DNA of 64,000 nucleotides from the NCBI RefSeq assembly GCF_024979295.1, contig NZ_JANLCJ010000009.1:1-64000 (forward strand), in the 5' to 3' direction. The stretch comes from Herbiconiux daphne. Its GTDB lineage: Bacteria > Actinomycetota > Actinomycetes > Actinomycetales > Microbacteriaceae. Under the pieces are notes generated by a model. The model ran no database searches and was not told the origin of the DNA. It saw only the letters and a list, made by a program, of their open reading frames with translations. Positions 45,257-54,118 of this stretch are shown piece after piece (the first letter of the stretch is position 1; the number at the start of each line of letters is the position of its first letter). The position numbers and the translations under genes are program-made.

Positions 45257-47773
45257 TCAGTCCATGCCCACCAGAGCGTCGGGCTCCTCGTAGTCGCTCA
45301 CGATGGTGGGCATCGACGCGGTGATGACCGACCCGTCGGCGCGCACCGTGCCCTCGATGTCCGACGTGGTCGGAGCGCCCTCGATCGACGGGCGGTCGTC
45401 GGCCAGCGCGACCGTCACGGGAGCGCCCGACATGACCTCCACCCGGTCGCCGCGCACGTAGACGATGGCGGAGTCGCCCTTCTCGATCGTGAACGTCATG
45501 CGGTCTTGCCGCAGGTCGACCTCGATCAGCGCGCCGTGGATCGTGACGTGGAAGACGAGGGAGTCCCACTCCTCGGGCAGCCGCGGGTCGAAGGTGAACG
45601 TGCCCAGATAGTCACGCATGCCGCCGAAGCCGAACGCCAGGGCGCTCCAGACACCGCCGGTCGACGCCACGTGGATGCCGTCGGCGGTGTTGTTGTGCAG
45701 GTCGCCGAGGTCGACGAACAGCGCCGCCAAGAAGTAGCCCAGTGCCAGCTCGCGGTAGCCGACCTCGGCCGCGATGATCGACTGGGTCGACGCCGAGAGC
45801 GTCGAATCGCCCGTGGTGAGCGCGTCGTAGTACTCGAAGTCGGCGCGCTTCTCCTCGGTGGTGAACTCGTCTCCCTGCAGCAGCAGCGCGAGCACGACGT
45901 CGGCCTGCTTGATCACCTGGAACCGGTAGATCACCAGCGGGTGGAAGTGCAGCAGCAGCGGCCGTTTCGACGCGGGCGTGTTCTCGAGGTCCCACAGCTC
46001 CTTCTCGAGGAACTGCGAGTCCTGGGGGTGGATGCCGAGGTCGTCGTCGAACAGGATGTGCATGGCTTCGGCCGCGGTGGCCCACTCGAGCACCTCGTCC
46101 TCCTGCAGGTCGAGCCGCTTCACCATGCGGGCGTAGGCCTCGGGCGCGGTCTGCCGCATCTTCTTGGTCTGCCGCACCGCCGCGCGCAGATTGGCCCGCG
46201 CCATCACGTTGGTGAACAGGTTGTCGTTCACGACGGTCGTGTACTCGTCGGGGCCGGTGACGCCGTGGATGTGGAAGGTCTCGTTGGCGCCCCCGTGACC
46301 GCGCCAGAAACCGAGGTCGGCCCACATGCGCGCGGTCTCGACCAGGATGTCGATGGCGCCGCTGTAGAGGAAGTCGTCGTCGCCCGTGGCCGCGACGTAC
46401 TGCGAGAGGGCGTGCGAGATGTCGGCGTCGATGTGGTACTGCGCGGTGCCCGCGGCGTAATAGGCCGACGACTCGAGGCCGTTGATGGTGCGCCAGGGAA
46501 AGAGGGCACCGCGCTGGTTGAGCTCGACGGCCCGGTCGCGGGCGGCGTCGAGCATGCCGTGCCGGAAGCGCAGGGCGTTCCGGGCGACCTGCGGTGAGGT
46601 GTAGGTGAGGAAGGGCAGCACGTAGATCTCGGTGTCCCAGAAGTAGTGGCCACCGTAGCCGGAGCCCGACACCCCCTTCGCCGCGATGCCGCCGCCGTCG
46701 GTGCGTGCGGTCGACTGGGCGAGCTGGAAGAGGTTCCAGCGCACCGCCTGCTGCACGTCGGGCTGACCCGCGATCACGACGTCGGCGCGCTCCCAGAAGT
46801 CGTCGAGCCACTCCCGCTGCCGGTCGAACACGGCCTCGATCGGCTCTTCGGCGATGCGGTCGAGCGTGCGATTGGTGCGGTCGGCGAGCTCGGTCGCCGG
46901 CACGGTCGACGACGTGTGATAGGCGATGGTCTTCACCAGCCGGATGCGCTGGCCGGCCTTCGCGCGCACGCGGTACACCTGCTTGGCGATGTCGTCGTCG
47001 ATCTGCGCCGACTCGTCCCACTCGTTCTCGGTGTCGAGGTGGTGCTCGGCGCCCACCGCGATGGTCATGCCCGAGTGCGCGGCCCGGTAGCCGAGCACGT
47101 AGCGCCCCTCGTGGATCCACTTGAACCGCGGCAGCAGCACGCGGTCGCTGAAGCCCGACGCCTTGCGCGGGTCGGCGATGCCGCCGTTGACCCCGGGGGT
47201 CGACACGAACTCGTCGACGCGGTCCTGCCGGTTGAGGATCTGGCTCGAGATGAGCACCGACGCGTCGGAGTCGAGCATCGTGACCTCGTAGTCGATCACG
47301 GCCAGGTGCCGGTCGGTGAACGACACCAGCCGCCGCGAGCGGATGAGCACGCGCTTGCCCGACGGGGTGCGCCACTCGACGACCCGCTCGAGCACACCGG
47401 TGCGGAAGTCGAGGGTGCGCGAGTACTCGATGGTGTCGGCATCCGCCACCACGAACGGTTCGTCGTCGACGTAGAGACGGATGACGCGGGCATCCGGTGC
47501 GTTCACGATCGTCTGCCCGACCCGGGCGAACCCGTAGGCCTCTTCGGCGTGTCGGATCTGCCAGGTGTCATGGAACCCGTTGATGAACGTGCCCTCTGCG
47601 TAGGCCTTGTGCCCCTCTTCGAAGTTGCCCCGCAGGCCCAGGTAGCCGTTGCCGACCGCGAACAGGGTCTCGGTGCGGCCCTGGGTGGCGGTGTGGAATT
47701 CGGCCTCCGTCAGCGCCCACTCGTCGAGCGGGAACTGGGATCGGTCGAGGGGATCGGAGGCGATGGGGTTCAT
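45257..47773 (-). CDS. Glycoside hydrolase family 65 disaccharide phosphorylase
   Basis: 838-residue GH65 enzyme: N-terminal beta-sandwich (TLFAVGNGYLGLRGNFEEG), the (alpha/alpha)6 barrel with GVSGSGYGGHYFWDTEIY and catalytic acid Glu510 in VTGPDEYTTVVNDN, KQADVVLAL near the phosphate site, and a C-terminal beta domain. It phosphorolyses an alpha-glucosidic disaccharide (maltose, trehalose, kojibiose or nigerose) to beta-glucose 1-phosphate and sugar. The next gene downstream of its own promoter direction, a beta-phosphoglucomutase just upstream (39 bp), supports phosphorylase rather than hydrolase activity. Which disaccharide cannot be settled by eye. Confidence 0.92.
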   Translation of the reverse strand: MNPIASDPLDRSQFPLDEWALTEAEFHTATQGRTETLFAVGNGYLGLRGNFEEGHKAYAEGTFINGFHDTWQIRHAEEAYGFARVGQTIVNAPDARVIRLYVDDEPFVVADADTIEYSRTLDFRTGVLERVVEWRTPSGKRVLIRSRRLVSFTDRHLAVIDYEVTMLDSDASVLISSQILNRQDRVDEFVSTPGVNGGIADPRKASGFSDRVLLPRFKWIHEGRYVLGYRAAHSGMTIAVGAEHHLDTENEWDESAQIDDDIAKQVYRVRAKAGQRIRLVKTIAYHTSSTVPATELADRTNRTLDRIAEEPIEAVFDRQREWLDDFWERADVVIAGQPDVQQAVRWNLFQLAQSTARTDGGGIAAKGVSGSGYGGHYFWDTEIYVLPFLTYTSPQVARNALRFRHGMLDAARDRAVELNQRGALFPWRTINGLESSAYYAAGTAQYHIDADISHALSQYVAATGDDDFLYSGAIDILVETARMWADLGFWRGHGGANETFHIHGVTGPDEYTTVVNDNLFTNVMARANLRAAVRQTKKMRQTAPEAYARMVKRLDLQEDEVLEWATAAEAMHILFDDDLGIHPQDSQFLEKELWDLENTPASKRPLLLHFHPLVIYRFQVIKQADVVLALLLQGDEFTTEEKRADFEYYDALTTGDSTLSASTQSIIAAEVGYRELALGYFLAALFVDLGDLHNNTADGIHVASTGGVWSALAFGFGGMRDYLGTFTFDPRLPEEWDSLVFHVTIHGALIEVDLRQDRMTFTIEKGDSAIVYVRGDRVEVMSGAPVTVALADDRPSIEGAPTTSDIEGTVRADGSVITASMPTIVSDYEEPDALVGMD

Positions 47774-47812
47774 CAGGGTCTTTCTCGGCGGGCGAGCGGG
47801 GGTCGATCGATG

Positions 47813-48559
47813 TTAGCGGAGCGCCGGTATCAGTTCGTCGAGGTCGTCGACCACGATGTCGGCGCCCGAGTCGAGCAGCTCCTGCGCGCCCACGCCGCGG
47901 TCGACGCCCACCACGAGCCCGAAGGCGCCGTCGCGGCCCGCCTGCACACCGGAGTGCGCGTCTTCGACCACCACGCACTCCTCGGGCGCGAACCCGAGCA
48001 GCTCGGCGGCCCGCAGGTAGGTGTCGGGCGCGGGCTTGCCCTTGATGCCCTCGGCGGCCGCCACCAGACCGTCGACGATCACGTCGAAGCGGTCCCGGAT
48101 GCCGGCGGTCGCCAGCACGGCGACGGCGTTGCGTGAGCTCGACACGACGGCCACCTCGTAGCCGGCGTCGATGGCCGCCGTGAGGAACGCGAGCGAGCCG
48201 GGATAGGGCCCGACGCCGTTCTCGGTGAGCTCGGCCTCGAAGGCGTCGTTCTTGCGGTTGCCGAGCGCCCAGACCGAGCCTTCGCCGGCCGTGTCGTCGC
48301 TCGAGCCCTCGGGCAGCGACAGTCCGCGGGCGGCCAGCAGCGAACGCACGCCGTCGACCCGGGGTTTGCCGTCGATGTAGAGGTAGTAGTCGTCGTCGGA
48401 GTAGGGAGCCGAACCCTGCGCGTCGAGGTAGGGGGCGAACAGCCGGCCCCAGGCACGCATGTGCACATCGACGGTCGGAGTGAGCACTCCGTCGAGGTCG
48501 AAGAGGATCGCGCGGGCGGTCGCGAGACGGCTCCGGTCGCGGGTGACGGTATCGGTCAT
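47813..48559 (-). CDS. Beta-phosphoglucomutase-like HAD phosphatase/mutase
   Basis: 248-residue HAD enzyme, class with a helical cap. Motif I LFDLDGVLTPT (DxD nucleophile), motif II VVSSSRN, the lysine of motif III in KGKPAPDTYL, and motif IV VVVEDAHSGVQAG are intact. It lies 39 bp before the GH65 gene on the same strand, matching the common pair in which beta-glucose 1-phosphate is converted to glucose 6-phosphate. The ATG at 48559 precedes the HAD fold by 16 residues. Confidence 0.9.
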   Translation of the reverse strand: MTDTVTRDRSRLATARAILFDLDGVLTPTVDVHMRAWGRLFAPYLDAQGSAPYSDDDYYLYIDGKPRVDGVRSLLAARGLSLPEGSSDDTAGEGSVWALGNRKNDAFEAELTENGVGPYPGSLAFLTAAIDAGYEVAVVSSSRNAVAVLATAGIRDRFDVIVDGLVAAAEGIKGKPAPDTYLRAAELLGFAPEECVVVEDAHSGVQAGRDGAFGLVVGVDRGVGAQELLDSGADIVVDDLDELIPALR

Positions 48560-48665
48560 GCCATCAACGGTAAGGCCTAGCCGTGAACACCGTGTTATCG
48601 CGGCGTTTCCATCACTGTCGCTGTGCGCTGACGTGACGCGCATCCGCCGCTTGTACGCTGAGAGG

Positions 48666-49715
48666 ATGCACGGAGAATACAAAGTGCCCGGCGGCAAGCT
48701 CGTCGTGGTCGACCTCGACGACATCGACGGTCGCATCCAGAATTTCCGGCTCGCCGGAGACTTCTTCCTCGAACCCGATGACGCGCTGCTGCTGATCGAC
48801 AAAGCCGTCAACGGCCTGCCGAGCGACAGCGACGCCGCCACCATCGCGGCGGCCGTCAAGGCGGCCCTTCCCGAGGGGGCCGTGCTGCTCGGCTTCTCGC
48901 CCGAGGCGGTGGCGGTCGCCATCCGTCGGTCGCTCGCGAAGGCGTCGAGCTGGGGTGACTACGACTGGCAGATCATCCACTCCGGGCCCGAGACCCCGCA
49001 GATGCAGCTCGCGCTCGACGAAGTGCTCGCCAACGAGGTGGGCGAGGGGCGGCGTCAGCCCACCCTGCGCATCTGGGAGTGGAACGAGCCGGCCGTGGTG
49101 ATCGGCAGCTTCCAGTCGGTGAAGAACGAGGTCGACCTCGACAACGCCGCGAAGTACGGCTTCGAGGTCGTGCGGCGCATCTCGGGCGGTGGCGCCATGT
49201 TCATGGACGCGAATTCGGTCGTGACCTACAGCATCTACGCCCCCGCTGCGCTCGTGCAGGGCATGAGCTTCGCCGACTCCTACGCCTTTCTCGACGAGTG
49301 GGTCATCACCGGCCTCAAGTCGCTCGGCATCGACGCCTTCTACCAGCCGCTCAACGACATCTCGTCGGCCAAGGGCAAGATCGGCGGTGCCGCGCAGAAG
49401 CGGCTCGGCAACGGCGCGGTCATGCACCACGCCACGCTGAGCTACGACATGGACGGCGAGAAGATGGTTCAGGTCTTGAGAATCGGCCGCGAGAAGATGA
49501 GCGACAAGGGCACGAAGTCGGCCGCCAAGCGCGTCGATCCGCTTCGCAGCCAGACCGGTCTCGGCCGCGCCGAGATCATCGACCGGCTGATCGCCACCTT
49601 CACGAACCTCTACGGGGCCCAGCCGAGCGAGATCACCGCCGACGAACGCGCGACGGCGGAGGCGCTCGTGGCGTCGAAGTTCAGCACGCCCGAGTGGATC
49701 GGACGCGTTCCGTGA
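48666..49715 (+). CDS. Lipoate-protein ligase A family protein
   Basis: 349-residue protein. Residues 100-320 are a biotin/lipoate protein ligase catalytic domain (QMQLALDEVLANE; RIWEWNEPAVVIGSFQSVKNEVDLD; the RISGGGAMFMD glycine loop; catalytic lysine in SSAKGKIGGAAQKRLGNGAVMHHATL). The first 90 residues (VPGGKLVVVDLDDIDGRIQNFRLAGDFFLEPDDALLLIDKAVNG) look like the accessory domain usually placed C-terminally in E. coli LplA, here in front, as in some archaeal/actinobacterial proteins. It should attach lipoate or octanoate to E2/GcvH domains. Overlaps the UPF0303 gene by GTGA. Confidence 0.88.
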   Translation: MHGEYKVPGGKLVVVDLDDIDGRIQNFRLAGDFFLEPDDALLLIDKAVNGLPSDSDAATIAAAVKAALPEGAVLLGFSPEAVAVAIRRSLAKASSWGDYDWQIIHSGPETPQMQLALDEVLANEVGEGRRQPTLRIWEWNEPAVVIGSFQSVKNEVDLDNAAKYGFEVVRRISGGGAMFMDANSVVTYSIYAPAALVQGMSFADSYAFLDEWVITGLKSLGIDAFYQPLNDISSAKGKIGGAAQKRLGNGAVMHHATLSYDMDGEKMVQVLRIGREKMSDKGTKSAAKRVDPLRSQTGLGRAEIIDRLIATFTNLYGAQPSEITADERATAEALVASKFSTPEWIGRVP

Positions 49716-50194
49716 CCGACCTGCCCGTGTTCACCGCCGCCGCCCTCGAGGCGGTGCCCCCGTTCGACGTGGCGTCGTTCTCGAAAGAAGACGCCTTCGA
49801 ACTCGGGGTGATCGCCGCGCTGCTCGTGCGCGAGCGCGACCTCAATCTCGCGATCGACGTCGTGCTCGCCGGCGACCTCGTCTTCCGGGCGAAGTTCAAA
49901 GACACCGATGCCGGGAACGACCCGTGGCTGGCCGGCAAGGCCGCGGTCGCCGAGCGCTACGGCGTGCCGTCGCTGCTCGTGCGCCGCCGCTACGAAGAGG
50001 CGGGAACGCCGTTCGCCGAGCTGACCGACCCGTCGATCGACCACGACACGATGAAGGCGCACGGCGGGTCGATCCCGATCTTCGTGCAAGGCCGGTTCGC
50101 CGGCACCATCACGGCATCGGGCGAACCCGACGTCATCGACCACCAGACCGCCGCCGACGCGGTCGCCGCCTTCCGGGAGCGGCACGCGCGCTGA
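49712..50194 (+). CDS. UPF0303/HbpS-like heme-degrading-domain protein
   Basis: 160-residue protein matching the UPF0303 family, related to the HbpS/GlcG-type fold: FSKEDAFELGVIAALLVRERDLNLAIDVVLAGDLVFRAKFKDTDAGNDPWLAGKAAVAERY, then AHGGSIPIFVQGRFAGTITASGEP. The GTG start overlaps the lipoate-ligase stop (GTGA). HbpS relatives bind heme or act as redox sensors, but UPF0303 members lack a firm function. No clear link to lipoylation. Confidence 0.85.
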   Translation: MTDLPVFTAAALEAVPPFDVASFSKEDAFELGVIAALLVRERDLNLAIDVVLAGDLVFRAKFKDTDAGNDPWLAGKAAVAERYGVPSLLVRRRYEEAGTPFAELTDPSIDHDTMKAHGGSIPIFVQGRFAGTITASGEPDVIDHQTAADAVAAFRERHAR

Positions 50195-50233
50195 CCGCGA
50201 GCGGCGCGCGCTGACCGCGGGCGTCGCGACGGC

Positions 50234-50521
50234 TCAGCCGCGGTCGACGAGCTCCTGGTAGTCGGGGTGGCTGTCGATGAAGTGCGCCACGAACGAGCAC
50301 TTGGGCACCACCGCGAGCGTGCCGCTCGTGCGCACGTCGTCGAGGGCGAACTGCACGAGCTGGGCGCCGAGGCCCGCCTGGCGCTTCGTGGGGTCGACCT
50401 CGGTGCGGGTGAAGACGATCGTGGTGCCGGTGATGGTGTAGTCGGCGAAGCCGGCCAGCTCGCCGTCGACGGTGATGGTGTAGCGGCTCTGGTCTGACTC
50501 GTTGCGGATCTCGGTGCTCAT
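50234..50521 (-). CDS. Small GNAT-like N-acetyltransferase (YjdJ type)
   Basis: 95-residue short GNAT of the YjdJ/DUF-like type: LAGFADYTITGTTIVFTRTEVDPTKRQAGLGAQLVQFALDDVR carries the acetyl-CoA Q..G.G/A-like loop (RQAGLGAQL), and the C terminus CSFVAHFIDSHPDYQELV is typical. The ATG at 50521 matches family N termini. Solitary, convergent with the UPF0303 gene; target unknown. Confidence 0.88.
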   Translation of the reverse strand: MSTEIRNESDQSRYTITVDGELAGFADYTITGTTIVFTRTEVDPTKRQAGLGAQLVQFALDDVRTSGTLAVVPKCSFVAHFIDSHPDYQELVDRG

Positions 50522-50569
50522 GGTGCCCTGAGGATAACCCGGCCACCTCGGTACTGCCACAATTGCAGG

Positions 50570-51484
50570 GTGCCCGCCCCCGATTCACCGCTCGACGCGT
50601 TCGACGCGACCGTGCGGGGCGAGGGGCTGGTGTTCCACGCCGACAACCTGACCGTGCTGCCCCGGTTCGCCGACGCATCCTTCACCGTCATCTACCTCGA
50701 TCCGCCGTTCAACACCGGTCGCGCACAGACCCGGCGCTCGACCACGGCGAACCGCATCGAGACGACCCAGGATGCCGCGAACGAGACGGATGCCGCCGTC
50801 AAGACACCCGGCCGCATCACCGGCTTCAAGGGGCAGCAGTACGACCGCATCAAGGGCGACCTGCTGCGCTACGACGATCGGTTCGACGACTACTGGGGAT
50901 TTCTCGAGCCGCGCATCGTGGAGGCCTGGCGGCTGCTCGCCGACGACGGCACGCTCTATCTGCACCTCGACTACCGCGAGGCGCACTACGCCAAGGTGCT
51001 GCTCGACGCGCTGTTCGGCCGCGAGAGCTTCCTCAACGAGATCATCTGGGCCTACGACTACGGCGCCAAGTCGAAGAATCGCTGGCCCACGAAGCACGAC
51101 ACGATCCTGGTCTACGTGAAGAACCCGCGTGGCTACTACTTCGACTCCTCCACCGTCGACCGCGAGCCCTACATGGCGCCCGGCCTCGTGACCGCCGAGA
51201 AGGCGGCATCCGGCAAGCTGCCGACGGATGTCTGGTGGCACACGATCGTGTCGCCGACCGGCCGCGAGAAGACCGGCTACCCCACCCAGAAACCCGAGGG
51301 CATCCTTCGCCGCATCGTGCAGGCCTCGAGCCGTGAGGGCGACTGGGTGCTCGACTTCTTCGCCGGCAGCGGCACCACGGGGGCGGTGGCCGGTGCCCTC
51401 GCGCGCAACTACGTGCTCATCGACGAGAGCCCCGACGCCATCGCCGTCATCCGCAAGCGCCTGCCGGGCGCCACGTTCGAGTAG
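50570..51484 (+). CDS. Orphan site-specific DNA methyltransferase (beta class, probably N6-adenine)
   Basis: 304-residue methyltransferase. Catalytic motif IV DPPFNTG (44-50) precedes the AdoMet-binding FAGSGTTGAV (about 262-272), the permuted order of beta-class N6A/N4C enzymes; TGYPTQKPEGILRRIV before it is the conserved entry to motif I. A DPPF motif favours adenine. The target-recognition region lies between about 90 and 215. GTG start at 50570. No restriction enzyme lies next to it, so it looks like a solitary regulator or epigenetic enzyme. Recognition site cannot be read from sequence. Confidence 0.88.
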   Translation: MPAPDSPLDAFDATVRGEGLVFHADNLTVLPRFADASFTVIYLDPPFNTGRAQTRRSTTANRIETTQDAANETDAAVKTPGRITGFKGQQYDRIKGDLLRYDDRFDDYWGFLEPRIVEAWRLLADDGTLYLHLDYREAHYAKVLLDALFGRESFLNEIIWAYDYGAKSKNRWPTKHDTILVYVKNPRGYYFDSSTVDREPYMAPGLVTAEKAASGKLPTDVWWHTIVSPTGREKTGYPTQKPEGILRRIVQASSREGDWVLDFFAGSGTTGAVAGALARNYVLIDESPDAIAVIRKRLPGATFE

Positions 51485-51486
51485 GT

Positions 51487-52506
51487 TCAGGCCGAGCCGC
51501 GAACGATGAGGTGGGTGGGGATGATCGTGCGCCGCGGCACTTCCTCGCCCGCGATGAGCCGCACGAGCAGCTCGGCCATGGTGGCGCCCAGGTCGGCCGA
51601 GGGCTGGTGCATCGTGGTGAGCGGCGGCGTGAGGGTCGAGGCGAACGTATCGTCGTCGTAGCCCACCACGGCCACGTCACCCGGAACGCTGAGGCCCCGG
51701 GTGCGCAGCACCTGCACCGCGCCGGCCGCCATCTGGTCGTTGGCCACGAACACGCCGTCGATGGGCACTCCGCGATCGAGCAGCCGGTTCATCGCGTCGG
51801 CGCCGGAGCTCTGCGAGAAGTCGCCGATCTCGATCAGGGCGGGGTCGCCCCCCGCGGCGTCGATCGACTCGCGCCAGCCGTTCAGCCGGTCGATGCCGGC
51901 CGGCATGTCCTGCCGCCCGGCGATGGTGGCGACGTGCCGCCGGCCGAGGCCGATGAGGTGCTCGGTGGCCGTGCGGGCGCTGTGCACGTTGTCGACGTCG
52001 ACGAAGTAGCTGTCGAAGGTCTCGGGGTTGATCGGGCGGCCACCGAACACGATCGGCAGCGTGGAGCCGAGCCCGACGTAGGAGTGGTCTTCGGCGTGGT
52101 GCGACACCACGAGCGCGCCGTCGACGTTGCCGCCGAGCAGATAGCGCCGCGTCTTCTGCGGCCGCGCCTCCGACGCGATGAGCAGGTTGAGCGTGTAGTC
52201 GGTGTCGGAGAGCGCCCGGGCCACCCCGCGCACCACCGGCGCGAAGAACGGGTCGGCGAACACCGTGGAGGTCGACTCCGGCACGATCAGCGCGATCACG
52301 TCGGTGCGGCGGCTGGCGAGCGAGCGAGCGACCCGGTTGGGCACGTAGTTGAGTCGCGCGATGGCGTCGTTCACGATCGCGGTCACCTCGGCGGTCACCT
52401 TCGGCGAGCCGTTCACCACGCGCGAGACGGTGGCGCGCGAGACCCCGGCCTCGGCGGCCACCATCTCGAGCGTCGGAGCGCGCGACGTGCGGGAATCGAT
52501 CGTCAT
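51487..52506 (-). CDS. LacI-family regulator of the beta-glucoside operon
   Basis: 339-residue LacI regulator: TLEMVAAEAGVSRATVSRVVNGSPKVT helix-turn-helix, NRVARSLASRRTDV hinge and effector domain (FADPFFAPVVRGVARALSDT; FVANDQMAAGAVQVL; VVGYDDDTFAST). It is the last gene after GH1 and the sugar importer on the same strand. Twin TGAGAGCGCTCTCA palindromes upstream of the operon resemble the CebR/CelR operator TGGGAGCGCTCCCA, so it is probably the beta-glucoside or cellobiose repressor. Confidence 0.9.
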   Translation of the reverse strand: MTIDSRTSRAPTLEMVAAEAGVSRATVSRVVNGSPKVTAEVTAIVNDAIARLNYVPNRVARSLASRRTDVIALIVPESTSTVFADPFFAPVVRGVARALSDTDYTLNLLIASEARPQKTRRYLLGGNVDGALVVSHHAEDHSYVGLGSTLPIVFGGRPINPETFDSYFVDVDNVHSARTATEHLIGLGRRHVATIAGRQDMPAGIDRLNGWRESIDAAGGDPALIEIGDFSQSSGADAMNRLLDRGVPIDGVFVANDQMAAGAVQVLRTRGLSVPGDVAVVGYDDDTFASTLTPPLTTMHQPSADLGATMAELLVRLIAGEEVPRRTIIPTHLIVRGSA

Positions 52507-52569
52507 CTCACACCTCCGAAGGCTCTCGTGCGGGCGTCACAACCGCGGGCGGTGGCCCGCCCGTGCGCC

Positions 52570-54039
52570 TTACGATACCGGCGAAGCCGCGGGGGCAGGC
52601 GCCGCATCGACGGGGGTGGAGCCGGATGCCGCGGCCGCGGCATCCTGGATCACCCTCGAATAAGCGATCGCCGAGTCCTTCGGCGTGCGCACGAGGGTGT
52701 CGTAGTCGACGCGCACGATGCCGAATCGCTTGCCGTAGCCCCAGGCCCACTCGAAGTTGTCGAGCAGCGACCACACGAAGTAGCCGCGCACGTCGGCGCC
52801 GTCGGCGATCGCGTGCGAGACCGCCTGGATGTGGTCGAGCACGTACTTCGTGCGCAGGTCGTCGTGGATCTCGCCGTCGGCGTCGACCACGTCGTCGTAG
52901 GCGGCGCCGTTCTCGGTGACGTAGAGCGGGGGCAGCGCCGGGTATTCGCGGCCGAGCCGCACGAGCAGTGTGTGGAGCCCCTCGGGGTTGACCTCCCAGC
53001 CCATGGCGGTGCGGGGCAGCCCGCGCAAGGGGAACGTGATGTCCTCCGAACCGACGAACGGCGTGCTGAGCGCCCGGCCGGTGTCGACCAGGTGCGGGTC
53101 GTCAGCGCCCACCAGCGGGTGACCGCTCACGACGTCGTCGTGGTAGTGGTTGACGCCGAGGAAGTCGATCGGCTGCGAGATGATCTCGAGGTCGCCGGGG
53201 CGCACCAGGCCGGTGTCGCTCACCTCGTCGAGACCGAACTCGGCGAGGTCGCGGCGCACGTCGGCGGGGTATTCGCCGCGAACGATCGGGTCGAGGAAGA
53301 TCGTGTTCTGCAGGCCGTCGAACCGGCGGGCGGCGTCGACGTCGACCGGGTCGGACGGGTTCTGCGGAATCGAGTTCGTGAGGTTGAGCGTGATGCCGAG
53401 GTTCTGTGCGCCCAGCTCGCGCAGGCGCTGCACGGCGAGACCGTGGCCGAGGTGCTGGTGGTGCACGGCGGCGATCGCCGCGGCCGGCTCCTGGCGCCCG
53501 GGCGCGTGCACGCCGGCGGCGTAGCCGAGCAGTGACGAGCAGAACGGCTCGTTGAACGTGGTCCAGTGCTGCACCCGGTCGCCGAGTGCGCCGTAGACGG
53601 TCTCGGCGTAGTCGCGGAAGCGGAAGGCCGTGTCGCGATTGGCCCAGCCGCCGGTCTCTTCGACGGCCTGCGGGAGGTCCCAGTGGTAGAGGGTGAGCCA
53701 GGGCAGGATGCCGGCGCCGAGGAGTTCGTCGACGAGGCGCGAGTAGAAGTCGAGCCCGGCCGGGTTGACCTCGCGGTCGCCGGGCTTGATGCGGGCCCAG
53801 CTGGTGGAGAACCGGTAGGCGTGCAGGCCCAGCTGCTTCATCAGCGCGACGTCTTCGGGCATGCGGTGGTAGTGGTCGACGGCGACGTCGAGGGTGTCGC
53901 CGTTCAGCACGGCGTTGGGAACCCGGGCGAACGCGTCCCAGATCGAGGCTTCTTTGCCGTCTTCGAAAGCCGCGCCTTCGATCTGGGCGGCGGCCGTGGC
54001 CGAGCCCCAGAGAAAGCCGGGAGGGAATGAGGTCGTCAT
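52570..54039 (-). CDS. Glycoside hydrolase family 1 beta-glucosidase
   Basis: 489-residue GH1 enzyme with FLWGSATAAAQIEG start, acid/base Glu164 in TFNEP and nucleophile Glu376 in YVTENG; LYHWDLPQAVEETGGW and the late WSLLDNFEWAWGYGKRFGIV complete the family. It has no signal peptide, so it hydrolyses imported beta-glucosides such as cellobiose in the cytoplasm. The final 25 residues are an Ala/Pro/Ser tail. ATG at 54039 matches GH1 N termini. It follows two permease genes and precedes the LacI gene. Confidence 0.94.
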   Translation of the reverse strand: MTTSFPPGFLWGSATAAAQIEGAAFEDGKEASIWDAFARVPNAVLNGDTLDVAVDHYHRMPEDVALMKQLGLHAYRFSTSWARIKPGDREVNPAGLDFYSRLVDELLGAGILPWLTLYHWDLPQAVEETGGWANRDTAFRFRDYAETVYGALGDRVQHWTTFNEPFCSSLLGYAAGVHAPGRQEPAAAIAAVHHQHLGHGLAVQRLRELGAQNLGITLNLTNSIPQNPSDPVDVDAARRFDGLQNTIFLDPIVRGEYPADVRRDLAEFGLDEVSDTGLVRPGDLEIISQPIDFLGVNHYHDDVVSGHPLVGADDPHLVDTGRALSTPFVGSEDITFPLRGLPRTAMGWEVNPEGLHTLLVRLGREYPALPPLYVTENGAAYDDVVDADGEIHDDLRTKYVLDHIQAVSHAIADGADVRGYFVWSLLDNFEWAWGYGKRFGIVRVDYDTLVRTPKDSAIAYSRVIQDAAAAASGSTPVDAAPAPAASPVS

Positions 54040-54118
54040 GGCGGTGTTACTGCTCCTTGAATGGTGGTTGTGCAATGCTATTCGGTCCGGCCGGCCGGAC
54101 CCATCTCTCCCGAGACCT

